In this document: one piece after another, positions 10,180-20,504 of the stretch
Layout of the letters: the number at the start of each line of letters is the position of its first letter
How positions within the stretch are numbered: the first letter of the stretch is position 1
NCBI GenBank assembly: GCA_020881915.1
Contig: JAJFPB010000002.1
Coordinates: forward strand, 4,785,001-4,849,000
Reading direction: 5' to 3'
Origin: Paramyrothecium sp. XJ0827
Taxonomy: Eukaryota; Ascomycota; Sordariomycetes; Hypocreales; Stachybotryaceae
Length of the DNA: 64,000 bases
Translations under genes and position numbers: made by a program
The notes under the pieces: generated by a model
The model's database searches: none
The model's input: the letters and a program-made list of their open reading frames with translations, nothing else
Told to the model about the DNA's origin: nothing

Positions 10180-13100
10180 CTATGATGCGGGAACTCTCCT
10201 CCAGCCTGGAACGTCGAACAGGGTGTTCTGCCTCTTAGCGGGGGGTCGATCATCATCATGCATGCCTGCGTTGGTAGGCCTCGGTCGTTTCACCGCCTGT
10301 CTCCCCACGTCCGTTGAGGCCATTCTGGCGGCCGCGGGCGCGAATTGCGGGATTCCAAAGTTCGCAAGTGCAAAGTCTGCCGCCAGGGCCGGGTGGTCAT
10401 TGAAGATGGCTCGGAGGTCGTGGTGGCCGACCTCCCGGTACAGGGCCTGCCGCTCCTCCTGCAGCGCACTGCAATGAATGAAGAGGTGCTCCACGGTGTG
10501 TGGACCCTGGCGGCAAGACGGGCATTGGTTCGAGGTGTCCAGTCTGGCCCAGTGCAGGTAGGATCGCAGGCCAATCCAACCGGTCCTGCACTGCAGCAGA
10601 ATTGTCGACTGCCTCCGCGTGAGGCCCTTGTAGCTCTCGAGGCAGTCTTTTCCTCGGTTTTCGTTCAAGGCAAGCGCGCTTCCGAAGACGTAACTGGACC
10701 TATGCTCTCGCCTGTACTCTTCCCATGTGTTTCTGGCCATGCAATTGAGGAGGATTCGCGTTCCGATGTTGATGTTGGCGCACCGAAAGCGGTGATAACC
10801 CTCCGTCGCCCAGTTATCTTGGACCTCCTGCTGGGAAAATCCACTCGAGGCGATGAAATTCATCACGAAGATGCACAACCGCAGGGCCGCTTTATCGAGC
10901 AAGTGCAAGGGATGCTTGGCGAGCTGCTCCTGGGTGAGCGTCCGGTTCCTGTCATCCCGCATGCTCTGGGCGTGGGGCGTATGGTAGATCTTCGCATGAT
11001 GCGCCACCGCCCTGGCGGCAAGCTGTTCGGAAAGCTTGTACACATGGAGCTCCTTGTGCAAGAGTGTCCTGCTGGTGTTCTTGAAGGCCCCCGCGATGAT
11101 TGCGAGGCAGTCCCCTTGCAATTTATCCAACATGTGGATTTGCCGTTGACGGATTCGCGTCTGGGGGATACCGCCCTCCAGAACATGGAACCAAACGGGG
11201 CACGCGTATCCCATGACAGCTAACAGTTGCCCGAGATACAGCTGACGCATCTGCAGCAGATTTGGCCCCCACGAGGCGCTCGACATGCACCTTAGCAAGC
11301 CCTTGTACTTGACCATCTTGGCTTTAACCAATTGGATATGATGGTCCCACGAGAGGCGGTCGTCCACTCTAAGCCCTAGTATGTCAATATATGGCTTCTC
11401 AAAGAGCTTCTCGGCGGGAGGCAACCCCTCGATATCGGGACGGATGGTGACCTTCTCCTTGCAGTCGCTGCTGCGAAAATGCATCAGGCTGTACTTTTCC
11501 GGCGCGAACGTGATGCCATTCTCCTTAGCCCACGCAAACAGAATGTCGTGGACCTCCTTGATGATTTTGCAGTTCCGCTCCCAAGACTGACTGCGGACCA
11601 CGATGTACGTGTCGTCGACGAAGGAGAACACCAGCGCCCCCCTCATGGCGGCTCGGTGGTTGTCGGTGAGCGGCGCGGCGAAGAAGAGGAACAGAAGGCC
11701 GGAGAGGCAACAGCCTTGGGGGAAGCCGCAGTTCTCCCAGAACCACTGCGGCTCGTGTCCCGGCAGATGGAGCATCGTTCCTCTTTGACTAAAGAACGAC
11801 CAAAGAAACTTGATGAGATAGCCGGGCACCCCCTTGGCCGCCATCTCCTGGAGCAGCTTTGCGCGGTCGCCGTTGGGAAACGCCCCGGATATATCGAGCC
11901 CCTGGATGCTGACCTTCATCCGATGCATCTTGTCGCTCCTGGCGTGCCCATCTGTCGACTTTCGAGGAGCATCTCCGGCGAGCCAGCCCGTGTACACGAA
12001 GTTGGTCAAGGTCTGCAGGGCCGTGACCGTCGACCTCCGGGGCAGACCGCCGAACTGGCGCTCCGGAAGGAGATTACGGCCGGGCAGGTCTGAGGAGGCG
12101 ACAAAATCAGCCAAGCGGTTGTACACGAGCCTCTCGAGGACCTTGCCGACGCTAGGTAGCAGGGAGATCGGTCGGTAGGCCTTGGGGCTGTTGGCAGGCT
12201 TCCCGTCCTTTGGGAACAAGACGGTCTTGCTCCGCTTGAAGTAGGCCGGGTGGTAGCAAAGCTCGAGACATGCGCTGAACAGCTTCTCCAGGTGGGGAAC
12301 GATTTTCCGGTCTGCCAGCTGTAGGGCCTCAGTGGCGATGCAATCGGCGCCCGAGGACTTGTTCCGGGGCATCTTTTTGATTATGCGAAGAATTTCGCCG
12401 GGAACGTCGTCTTCTTCCGGCAGCTCAGCGAACTGACTGAGGGATATCTTTTTGTCCTCGGGGACGGCCACGTCGAGGTTCTCCGGGAGGGGAGGGCTGA
12501 CGGAGACGGTTTGGCTCGTCTTGCCTTCACCGTAGATGGCGTCCATGTACATGATGCCTTTTTCGAGCCCGGTCCTGCCCACCCTGCCATTGAACTCGAA
12601 GTCGGGCGTGTAGGGCAGATCGGCTGGCAGCACCCTCTTTTTTGCGTACCTGATGGACTTCCAAGGCTCTCGCCTGCCCTCCCTCGGGCCCTGGCCCCCC
12701 TTGGGACGTTTCTTCTTGGGCTTTTGTGACTTTTGCTTACCCGAGCTTTTTGTTTGGCCACCCCGATGACCCGAGTTTTGTTTTTGGTGACCCTGATGCC
12801 CCGAGTTTCGTTCTTGGTGACCCTGATCCCTAGAGTCTCGTCGCTTGTTCGGCGTAGGGAACTGTCGGGGCGATGCAGCCGAAGGCTTCTCTTCTATGGA
12901 CGCGTCGATAGCTTCCTCCAGTGCCCGGACGATGTGGGCTGTGTAAAGGTCAATGCCTTCCGCTGTGGTGAGGTCGGGACTTGGCATGGCCATCAGATTC
13001 TGGCCCACAACGCTCAGGAAGGTGATTTGGTTCACGTCACGCCATCGGCGCCGGTCCGCTAGCTGGCGATTAGGCGACACGGTGAGACGGGTCTGGCAGA

Positions 13101-13731
13101 CGCGATGGTCCGATTCGAATCCCGGGACCTCAATCACGGACCAGCCCCTGAGTCGCGGAGAGAGGCGCTCGCTGACGAAGGCCAGGTCGATTGTGGATTT
13201 GCACGGATTGTCGTGGTCTTTCGCGCGAGAGAATGTGATTGTGCCTGGCTTGGTGCAGAGCTCCATGGCGTGTTGCTTCGTCCGCTCCGCCAACAGCTTG
13301 GCGTCGGCGCAAATCTTGGAGCTCGCAAGCGTGGGCCCGGACCAGAGGGTGTGATGGAGATTGAAGTCGCCCAGGAAGATGCTTCCGTGGCCCGCGCAGC
13401 AGTGGTCTACAATCGCCTCCAGGTCGATGACAGCCGCGGTTTCAGTAGGGTTTCGGTAGAAGTTGTGCAATGTGATGGTGCCAATGGCGGTTCTGATGTC
13501 GAGAGAGGCGAGCAGATTGCCCCCCCAATCCGGAAGCTCGGCTCGCCAGTCGGTATCGGGAATGCGCCTCGACACCAAGAAGGCGACTCGGACCGCCAGC
13601 CCGGGTGGGTCGGAACCCGGGTCGCGAAAGATGGGGCCGTGTTGAGCCGTGAGTGGAATTGTGGACTTGTACCAGACCGAGTATTCCCAGGAAATGGGGT
13701 AACACGCGAACGGGATACCTGAAGGTGGATG
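10180..13731 (-). CDS. LINE endonuclease/reverse transcriptase polyprotein (N-terminus missing)
   Basis: Open for 1,183 codons without a stop. Order: partial apurinic-type endonuclease domain with FLGDFN and SDHRV motifs; a low-complexity Lys/Gln/Arg-rich linker; reverse transcriptase with the LDISGAF motif (catalytic Asp) and the FVDD box; and a C-terminal zinc-knuckle-like motif (CPSC, then HTVEH and a final Cys). The first Met in frame is at 13578, but endonuclease-like sequence continues upstream to 13731. The intact frame suggests a fairly recent insertion. No RNase H domain was seen. It would act by target-primed reverse transcription. Confidence 0.85.
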   Translation of the reverse strand, partial: HPPSGIPFACYPISWEYSVWYKSTIPLTAQHGPIFRDPGSDPPGLAVRVAFLVSRRIPDTDWRAELPDWGGNLLASLDIRTAIGTITLHNFYRNPTETAAVIDLEAIVDHCCAGHGSIFLGDFNLHHTLWSGPTLASSKICADAKLLAERTKQHAMELCTKPGTITFSRAKDHDNPCKSTIDLAFVSERLSPRLRGWSVIEVPGFESDHRVCQTRLTVSPNRQLADRRRWRDVNQITFLSVVGQNLMAMPSPDLTTAEGIDLYTAHIVRALEEAIDASIEEKPSAASPRQFPTPNKRRDSRDQGHQERNSGHQGHQKQNSGHRGGQTKSSGKQKSQKPKKKRPKGGQGPREGRREPWKSIRYAKKRVLPADLPYTPDFEFNGRVGRTGLEKGIMYMDAIYGEGKTSQTVSVSPPLPENLDVAVPEDKKISLSQFAELPEEDDVPGEILRIIKKMPRNKSSGADCIATEALQLADRKIVPHLEKLFSACLELCYHPAYFKRSKTVLFPKDGKPANSPKAYRPISLLPSVGKVLERLVYNRLADFVASSDLPGRNLLPERQFGGLPRRSTVTALQTLTNFVYTGWLAGDAPRKSTDGHARSDKMHRMKVSIQGLDISGAFPNGDRAKLLQEMAAKGVPGYLIKFLWSFFSQRGTMLHLPGHEPQWFWENCGFPQGCCLSGLLFLFFAAPLTDNHRAAMRGALVFSFVDDTYIVVRSQSWERNCKIIKEVHDILFAWAKENGITFAPEKYSLMHFRSSDCKEKVTIRPDIEGLPPAEKLFEKPYIDILGLRVDDRLSWDHHIQLVKAKMVKYKGLLRCMSSASWGPNLLQMRQLYLGQLLAVMGYACPVWFHVLEGGIPQTRIRQRQIHMLDKLQGDCLAIIAGAFKNTSRTLLHKELHVYKLSEQLAARAVAHHAKIYHTPHAQSMRDDRNRTLTQEQLAKHPLHLLDKAALRLCIFVMNFIASSGFSQQEVQDNWATEGYHRFRCANINIGTRILLNCMARNTWEEYRREHRSSYVFGSALALNENRGKDCLESYKGLTRRQSTILLQCRTGWIGLRSYLHWARLDTSNQCPSCRQGPHTVEHLFIHCSALQEERQALYREVGHHDLRAIFNDHPALAADFALANFGIPQFAPAAARMASTDVGRQAVKRPRPTNAGMHDDDRPPAKRQNTLFDVPGWRRVPAS

Positions 13732-13784
13732 TTAGGCTGCAGGTTTGGCATTCTACTTTGGGACCGTCGCATGCGGGGCCGGCG

Positions 13785-13823
13785 TGGCATGGCATGGCAT
13801 GGCATGGCATGGCATGGCATGGC
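13785..13823. repeat. Pentanucleotide microsatellite (GGCAT)n
   Basis: About seven and a half copies of GGCAT lie directly upstream of the truncated LINE. They may mark the insertion junction or slippage near it. Confidence 0.9.
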
Positions 13824-13878
13824 GGTGCACCAACTCGACTTGTGCAGCCCGCACTTGGAGCATTGGACTCCACTTGCC

Positions 13879-13920
13879 GGTGCCCGTGCCCGTGCCCGTG
13901 CCGCCAGCCAAAAAAAAAAA
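13879..13920. repeat. (CCCGTG)n followed by poly-A tract
   Basis: About four copies of the hexamer CCCGTG are followed within ten bases by a run of ten A residues. Confidence 0.85.
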
Positions 13921-14127
13921 GTGGGTGGGTCCCCGTCCCTCCCCTCCGCCTCTCTGCCCTGCTGGTCCTCGGAGGATGCCCGATTCTCCTCCCCAGAGCG
14001 TCCAGGCCTTCGAAATTCATCGAAAAGCCGCGAGCATCATCCGGTCCATCACGTCTCGAGGCGCATTCGGCATCTTGCACCGTCTCAGATGATGCGATGG
14101 GATGGAATGAGTGTTTGGTCACTCCTC

Positions 14128-14220
14128 GAGTGTGCGTGCGTGCGTGCTGCTGCCAAGCCCACAGCATCTCCGTTTGGCACTTGCACTTGCATTTGCATTT
14201 GCATTTGCACTTGCATATGT
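14128..14220. repeat. Short-unit repeats (GTGC)n and (TTTGCA/CTTGCA)n
   Basis: A short GTGC run near 14130-14150 is followed by six or more copies of a TTTGCA/CTTGCA hexamer at about 14177-14218. Predicted ORFs across this block are low-complexity and unlikely to be genes. Confidence 0.8.
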
Positions 14221-14835
14221 ATTATGGCTACTCTATGGCAACCCTATAGCCCTAGAGGTTTTTTCTAATACCAATTTTCCCTAGTTTTTCCTTCCTTTAA
14301 TACGTAGGAAGACCAGGCACCCCCCGAACTTAGGACCTTAGAGGCACAGCCCTCTTTCCCTAGACCTCTTAGGGTCTCCTATCCAACAAAATGGCTTATC
14401 TTTATGTTGATGATGAGCTACTAGTGCCTGATGTATAAATAGCTTTTTTTAATATTAATAATAAGTTACTGGAGCTCGAAGTTTAAATGGCGTTTCTTCC
14501 ATGTTAATGAAAGAAGTTGCGGGACGCAGCATTATCTCTTGACTTGGAAGGTCAAATATTCAAATTACCTTACCCAAGAGCATAGATTGCCCGTTGCCGT
14601 CGGAGTTCACTAAGTATCCCCTCATTACGGAGATACCTACTGAGCCGCAAGCCATTATGTTTATTGACATCTATGGAGTTACTAGACTCTCTGCCTTGGC
14701 CAATGATCTCAACACAAAGACTTGCTAGAAAAGACAGTTAGAGATGAAGCAAGCACGTCACTAGATGGGAGCCCTATGCCAAAGACAGAATTGCTTCCGG
14801 CATTTTTCGACAGTTCAAGCTAATACATATACATT
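14221..14835. other. Gene-free region with AT-rich patches
   Basis: About 0.6 kb with AT-rich patches and no supported ORF, between the simple-repeat block and the 3' end of the HET gene. Confidence 0.5.
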
Positions 14836-17829
14836 CTATCGAATCTCAAATTCATGAGACTGCGCTTGGATGACGTGCAAGTCCATCCCCGCAAACGCTT
14901 CGCCGTCCATCTTCCCATACACATACGCTTCTCCAACCAACTCGTACCTTCCAAGCTTTGGTCTCAGCACGACTGGCACAGAACACCCAAACAAGATACA
15001 CACCACATCATTGACCTTCATATACCTGGAACCCAAGCCAACCAACCTCTCCGTCCCTGGAGACGACCGTGTATCCACCGACTCGTCGTCGTCCACATCC
15101 CCGCAAACGAAGAAACTCCTGTTCCAAACAACACTCTGCACACGTTTGCAGTATTCGACAATCGACTCAGGCTGGGTTTTGCTTGCAATGATCTTGCTCG
15201 TGTTCAAGTCGCCCTCCGAGGTCGCGCGCAGCATGGCGTATGCACACGCCCTCTTGTACCACATGGGCGCGTTCTTGCCATCGCTGTCACGATCCGCAAC
15301 GAGGGTTCGCCAGAGCTGATCCGGAAACTTGTGAAAATCCATTTCGTTCTCCCACCCCAGGATGGACAGGCAGTCGCCCGGGATGATGCCATCGATGACG
15401 CGCGGGGAGACTTGAGAGATGCGGCCGAGGACAATGCCTTTCGCGAAGAGGCAGCATTCCGAGTTCCTGAGTCGTTCTTCCCGACGACGTTCTTCCCGCT
15501 GTTTGCGACGCTGTCTTATCATCCTTAAGGCATTAGAATTCCGTTGCCTGTGACGAGTTCGTGCCTCTTCCGTCGTCTCGGCCGTCTCGGAGGCGCCTCG
15601 CTTCAAAGTTGGATTCGAGGTGCGTTGGGGCGTCTCTTCTATCCTTGGGTCGCTGCTTTGAGTTGTGGAGCGCTCGACAGCGTTGGTGCTTGCCTCCTCT
15701 TCGGAGGGCGCTGGCACCCTGGGTGCAGCGTCAATTGAGCTGTCTCTGTGTGGCGAGCCAGTTGATTTCGTAGCGGAAGTGGTAGTACCTCGCGGTAGGG
15801 TGCGTTTCTCAGTCTGATCTGATTCAGTTGCTGAATTCTCTTGTGTCGGTCCGACTTTGTCGAAGATGCATCTGATTTTCCTCGTTCTGCAAGGCATACA
15901 TGGGTCATAGCCATCGCATACAACCGCTGACTCCTGGCACCGCTTACAGGTCTGGAAATATATGGTCAGCATCATGGCGCATAGACGGATATACCGTTAG
16001 ACAGCACGTACCAGGATCCTCGGCTTCTCAAAGCGCGCCTCAGCCAGCAGTCCTCGCGATGCGTTATATATCCGCTGCTTCGGCTTCCCAACCAAGCTGT
16101 CGCCGTTGATCCGGCCATTTGACTGTGATGGTGCTCCAAAAGCCGAGTTACTAACGGTGCCTATCCATGACGGCGTCGGCTTTAATGGGTCATGGTAAGA
16201 GACCCAATGGCGGCATATTATGTCGAGGAATTGTGTAGTTTCGACACAATACTTCACAAATGCGATATAGACGTCAATCGGATCCTTCTCATATTGCGGC
16301 AAGAGCGTACTGCCGGGTCCTTTGTTGGCATCAGGAAGAATCCCGGAGGCCAGTGGGCCATCGTTAGCCAGGGACAAGAAGGCATAGATGACGTCTCGGG
16401 GATCTGTGGCCTCAAATGATGTGTACTCCGTCACAAGTGCCTCCAAACTCCATAACCGGTCGAGTACCTCCCCGTTTCTTGTCTTTCTAAAAACGGTATT
16501 GGTTGCGTGGACTAAAGCCAGCGCACGTCCTGAATGGACATGGCTGAGGGCATCGGCATCGTGCAAGGAGAGACTAGAGCCTTTGTACAAGTCCGTTACC
16601 TTGTCGAGCCTACGCATCAAGATCTCAATGGCATCCGCAAAGTCCAGCCAGCTGAGTACCTTCTCACCGCATCGAATTGCAACTCTCTTCGCGTACGCTA
16701 TCTCCTGTATTACCCATCGACGATGAAACCAAGGCCGTTTGAGAAGGTCAGCAAACGCAAGCCAGGAAAGAAGAATCTTTCCGTCATCCCCTTCATTTTG
16801 TAGCAGCGCATCCAGTAAAGTCAGGTTGAGTATGCGGGGGATGAATTCCATGGCAAGCTTCTCTTTTTCGCTTCCCAGAGGGTCTTCCCCCAGCCAGATG
16901 ACAACGGACCAGGCATTGCTGTAAATCTGCGGCATTTTTGGTAGCTGGCTGGATTTCTCCTTGTCATTGTTCTGGTCAATGCACAGGGCATCAACCCATA
17001 GGAGCACGTCACGAGTAGAGGACCTCAGGCGTTTCAAGGCGGCAAGTAGGCTTGGTCGGATGTTGAAGGGCTTGTATTCTGGCTCAACGTTGTCTTTGAG
17101 TGGCGACTTTTTGTCATCATCGGGATACTTTGCGTCCGAGATATGAATAGTGCTCGTGGTCTTGGCAGTTCCCCATGCGTAAGATAGTGCTTCATACTGC
17201 ATTGCCACAAGCTCTTGCAGAGAACAGCGAATGAGTTGGGCTTGAATTGCATCCCCAAATGACGAAGAGGGCAGTGGATGCAGCTTCAAGAGTCTAACCT
17301 CCTCGGGACCTAGCTCGGAATGCTTGTAAAGATCAGCAGGAACTGCCTGCAGGTAGAACTCGGACGCAGGAGGAGTATAGAAGGATGGGTCATAAGTGTT
17401 GTAGTAGGTGGGTTGGTAGATTGAAGACGGACCGGTGTAGCTGCTGGGGTGTTGCGTGTTCCAATTCTCTGCAAGTGGAGTTCTGGCGCCTGAAAATGCG
17501 ACACTAGAATATTCTGGGGGAGGTATAGGACTCGCCCATGGCTGCCTCCAGCCGGTCGTAGGGGGAGTTGTAGAGCCGGCTTGGTAGGGGTTTGCCCAGT
17601 TCCACTGTTGTGATGCTGGCGCGTATTGTGATGCTGAATATGAGTGGTAATAAGACTCATCCGTCCCTGGGTAGTACTGAAGTGGGACGCCTGTGGCAGG
17701 TTGAGATATATGCGAGTAATCCTGAATGTCGAAAGATGCGCTGGGTGACCTCCGAGCTGAGTCGTTTTCATCCATAGCACGAGGCTCTGTTGACTGCGGC
17801 TCGTAAGTAGATGGCGACTGGCGAGACAT
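14836..17829 (-). CDS. HET-domain protein with an embedded Zn2Cys6 cluster
   Basis: Heterokaryon-incompatibility-type protein, 977 aa, from exons 17829-16012 and 15951-14836 joined across a 60-base intron (GTACGT to CAG, phase 0). Residues 1-160 are a Tyr/Ser/Pro-rich low-complexity leader. The HET domain follows, with YEALSYAWG (~212-220), VDALCIDQ and the IYSNAWSVVIWLGED block. From residue 608 there is an exact C-X2-C-X6-C-X5-C-X2-C-X6-C zinc cluster, then a Ser/Thr/Arg-rich linker with a basic stretch. The usual HET C-terminal module resumes afterwards (LWRTLVADR, then VCILFGCSVPVVLR and ELVGEAYVYG). The zinc cluster therefore sits inside the HET protein rather than in a separate gene. 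Its first loop lacks the usual basic residues, so DNA binding is uncertain. HET proteins trigger cell death on non-self recognition; the partner is unknown. Confidence 0.8.
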
Positions 17830-19045
17830 GGCCGGTTGACTCTGGCTCTTCCCTTCTGCCCAAGTAGAAGACTCGATTAGGCCAGACCTCGGTTGCTGGT
17901 CGTGGAGGGTTCTCGCATTGCATGAGTGCTTGAGCAGTGGTGATGAAGCTGATCAGAGCGAGAGATGACAGGCGGCTCAGCCCCATTGCCTTCGCCACAC
18001 CGAATCAGCCCGGCATCCCACCATTCTAGCGACGCCAAATCATGCAAGTATCCGAAAGCGGGCCAATTATCGTTATTAAACCTGGTCTCAAACGCCATGA
18101 TACTATCCTAGTCGAAAATAAGCGAGTCAGATGTGCCACTGTTGCGTTTCTCACGGACTCAGCCGCAAAAGTGCAGGCAAAACTTACATGAGCTCTCGTG
18201 CGCTAGCATAGTTCTGGGGTTGTATAGCAAACCCGATCCTCAGCATACTGGGCATCATCGAGCCTTCACTAGCCTCGCATATGGTGGATCGCAAAAGGGG
18301 TCGTCAGTAAAGTGTCTATCCCGTTAGTTATCATAGAAAAGGTTCTGGACAATTCGTCATTGAGAAGCAATGATCGAATTTGTCGACATCGCGCCTCGAC
18401 ACCCAAATTGCGCGCTCCAATGACCCAATTATATCCATGGAGGTCGTAGCTGTGCGCAGCGCATTCGGTCGATGTCACTCGGACATATAGAGCCGCAACC
18501 GACTAAGCAGCATATTTTTGCGCAACTGGCGCAGTGCAGCATCTTGAATCTTGCTGGTCATGGCTTCTCTAAGCTATTCGATCCACTGGGAAGCCCTCTT
18601 TGCTTAGGCCTGACAAAAGACGGAGATCTCGCCATTGCTAACACTTTGGGGTTGGCTTGGGCAAATCCTCGCCGTTTCTAGCATACCTCTTCAGCATACC
18701 TCTCTGCATGCGAGACTGGTCAGCGGCATTTTGGGTCCACTGGGCGGCTTTTACGTGATACCGTAACGGCCCAGGGGAAGGGAACCAGTGATCAACTAGT
18801 CTGATGCCTGCGTAAAGCAAGCTTGTGGTGAGAGAGCTACGGGATGGTACTGTGCCCGTCTTCACATCTCTACTAGCCTTCGCTACATTTGGGAAATAGG
18901 GAGTCCAATCTCCTGTGTATGGCCAGGGAAACCACGGGCAATGTTGCTCATTTCTGGACAGTAGCACAATCAGTATGTTGAAAGGTCATGCGGACATTTC
19001 ACGTATTATCCCAAGACTGCAATCAACTAATTTCATATCCCGTCC
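17830..19045. other. Intergenic region upstream of the HET gene
   Basis: About 1.2 kb. It contains the HET promoter. A 76-codon minus-strand ORF with a signal-peptide-like start (17998-17768) overlaps the HET start in another frame; I do not call it a gene. Nothing else seen. Confidence 0.4.
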
Positions 19046-20504
19046 CTAGAATTTGTGCCACTTCCGAGGATCGCGAACGCCTCCGCTTCGAACTACACTC
19101 TTTGTTGTTCGAGAATTACTCAAAGGGTCGACTTGTCCCATTATGTACTCGTCATTGTAGTGAGGATTCGAATACTGCAGGCCGATCGGGGCAAGCTCCG
19201 TCTCGCTGACCATCTGTCCATGGCTGCGACTCCCTCCGTTCCTCGTGTGCTTCGAGGAACTGTTGCTGAACCCATCGTCGATAATGGCTTGGCTATCGTT
19301 GTAGTCTTGGACTTGTACGCTGACCTCATGCGTGACAAAGATCGTGCCGAAGTAGGTGCTGACAACAGGCCAGAATATGGGAATCGATGCGCATGCGCTT
19401 GCTATGTTGATCTCGAGGACGCCTAGAAGAACCGATATAGGCCCGTACCATGTTGGGTCGTGGGTGGGATACCATCCGGCTTGGTGCTTGACGATGGTCT
19501 GGAGGCGCCAGATAGCAAGAAGGTTGACACTGCAGAGTATTAGCATTGTGGCTCTCAAAAAAGTTAGTGTGAAGGTTGAGGAACGCACGCTGCGCCCATG
19601 AGGAGCAGTGCAAGCAGACCATAGCGGGTTTTCACTGTGACTTGGCTCTTGAAGTACAGATTCATGGGAATAGCCAGTATGTATGTATCCAGGACCATGT
19701 TAATGACCGAGTGTGCGATGAACGTCGCCGTAAACTGAGCTGGTATGCTGGAGCCATATGCCCAGCAGTTTGCGTCTGGTGGCGAGTACCAGAAGTCGGA
19801 CACCGTCGAACAAGGAATAAAAGCGAGAAGGGCAAAAACCAGCCCCCATATGGAAACGACGCCAATACCGTAGAGGCTGAGACGGTAAGGCCATGATCCT
19901 CTCTGGAAAACCCGGAGATACTGAAAGAGAAGAGAGATTTTGACGAATGCCGTGGCCATATTCAAGCATCCATTCGTTAAATAAAAAGTGAAGAGGTATC
20001 GTCCCATCTGCCCAACAGTGAGGAGCAGGAGGTGTTGGCCAGTACCGAATTGGATTGCTAGGAAGCGTTAGATGTCCATCATGTGGATCGGCAAGCGGAG
20101 GCAAGCAAGCTCACAAACAAGAAAAGCAACACTTCCCAGCGTGCCGCATACCTATGGAGTTAGTTCGTTAGCAGCCGCGCGAACAGACAACATAATTACC
20201 GGCTCACGAGAGACCTTACCAAATAAAGAAGTACAAACACATCATCCATTCCAAGAGATCGTACTATCCTCCACCTCACGAACAATCTGAATGATACACA
20301 AATCCATGATAGCAGCTAGAGGAGCCACCACCATGTGTTAGTTGTTCGGCCGTGCCATGCCTTCCCAAGGCGGTGACCTACCAAAAACGTTATGGCGAAC
20401 CCCCTCAGCGTCGCGGGATGATTGGTAAAAGGAGTCGGTTCCCCGAAATTATTGTAGTCCTGGCCTAGGAGGTCAAGAAGAAGCTCATCCTCATTATATG
20501 ACAT
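19046..20504 (-). CDS. Fungal rhodopsin-like 7-TM integral membrane protein (1)
   Basis: Member of the large fungal 7-TM rhodopsin-domain family (GPCR-like; ligands mostly unknown). Exons on the minus strand: 20504-20382, 20315-20220, 20151-20115, 20057-19589 and 19553-19046, giving 410 aa. Hydrophobic segments run through the first ~300 residues. The family-typical block FRLFVRWRIVRSLGMDD ends the second helix, and AIQFGTGQH-like and VKISLLFQYLRVF segments follow. The C-terminal ~90 residues are hydrophilic, Ser-rich and probably cytosolic. All introns are GT/AG and every join restores the family pattern. The start at MSYNEDELLLD was chosen because it leads directly into the conserved part. 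Confidence 0.8.

Larger units (their letters stand above)
10046..13735 (-). mobile_element. 5'-truncated non-LTR retrotransposon (Tad-like LINE)
   Basis: The element is defined by one long endonuclease/reverse-transcriptase ORF on the minus strand. The frame opens at 13731 inside the endonuclease domain. No first ORF (gag-like) is seen upstream, where a GGCAT microsatellite begins within 60 bases. The 3' end is not precisely defined. No poly-A tail or clear target-site duplication was found. Confidence 0.75.

Noticed and set aside
13653..14268. Long ORFs across the simple-repeat block
   Set aside because: They consist of repeated units (such as GMAWH) produced by the microsatellites.
15997..15997. 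HET ORF end treated as a separate gene from the zinc-cluster ORF
   Set aside because: The stop lies inside a good 60-base intron, and the downstream ORF carries the conserved C-terminal HET module.
17768..17998. 76-codon minus-strand ORF with a signal-peptide-like start
   Set aside because: It overlaps the start of the HET ORF in another frame, and the part after the signal-like segment has no recognisable features.
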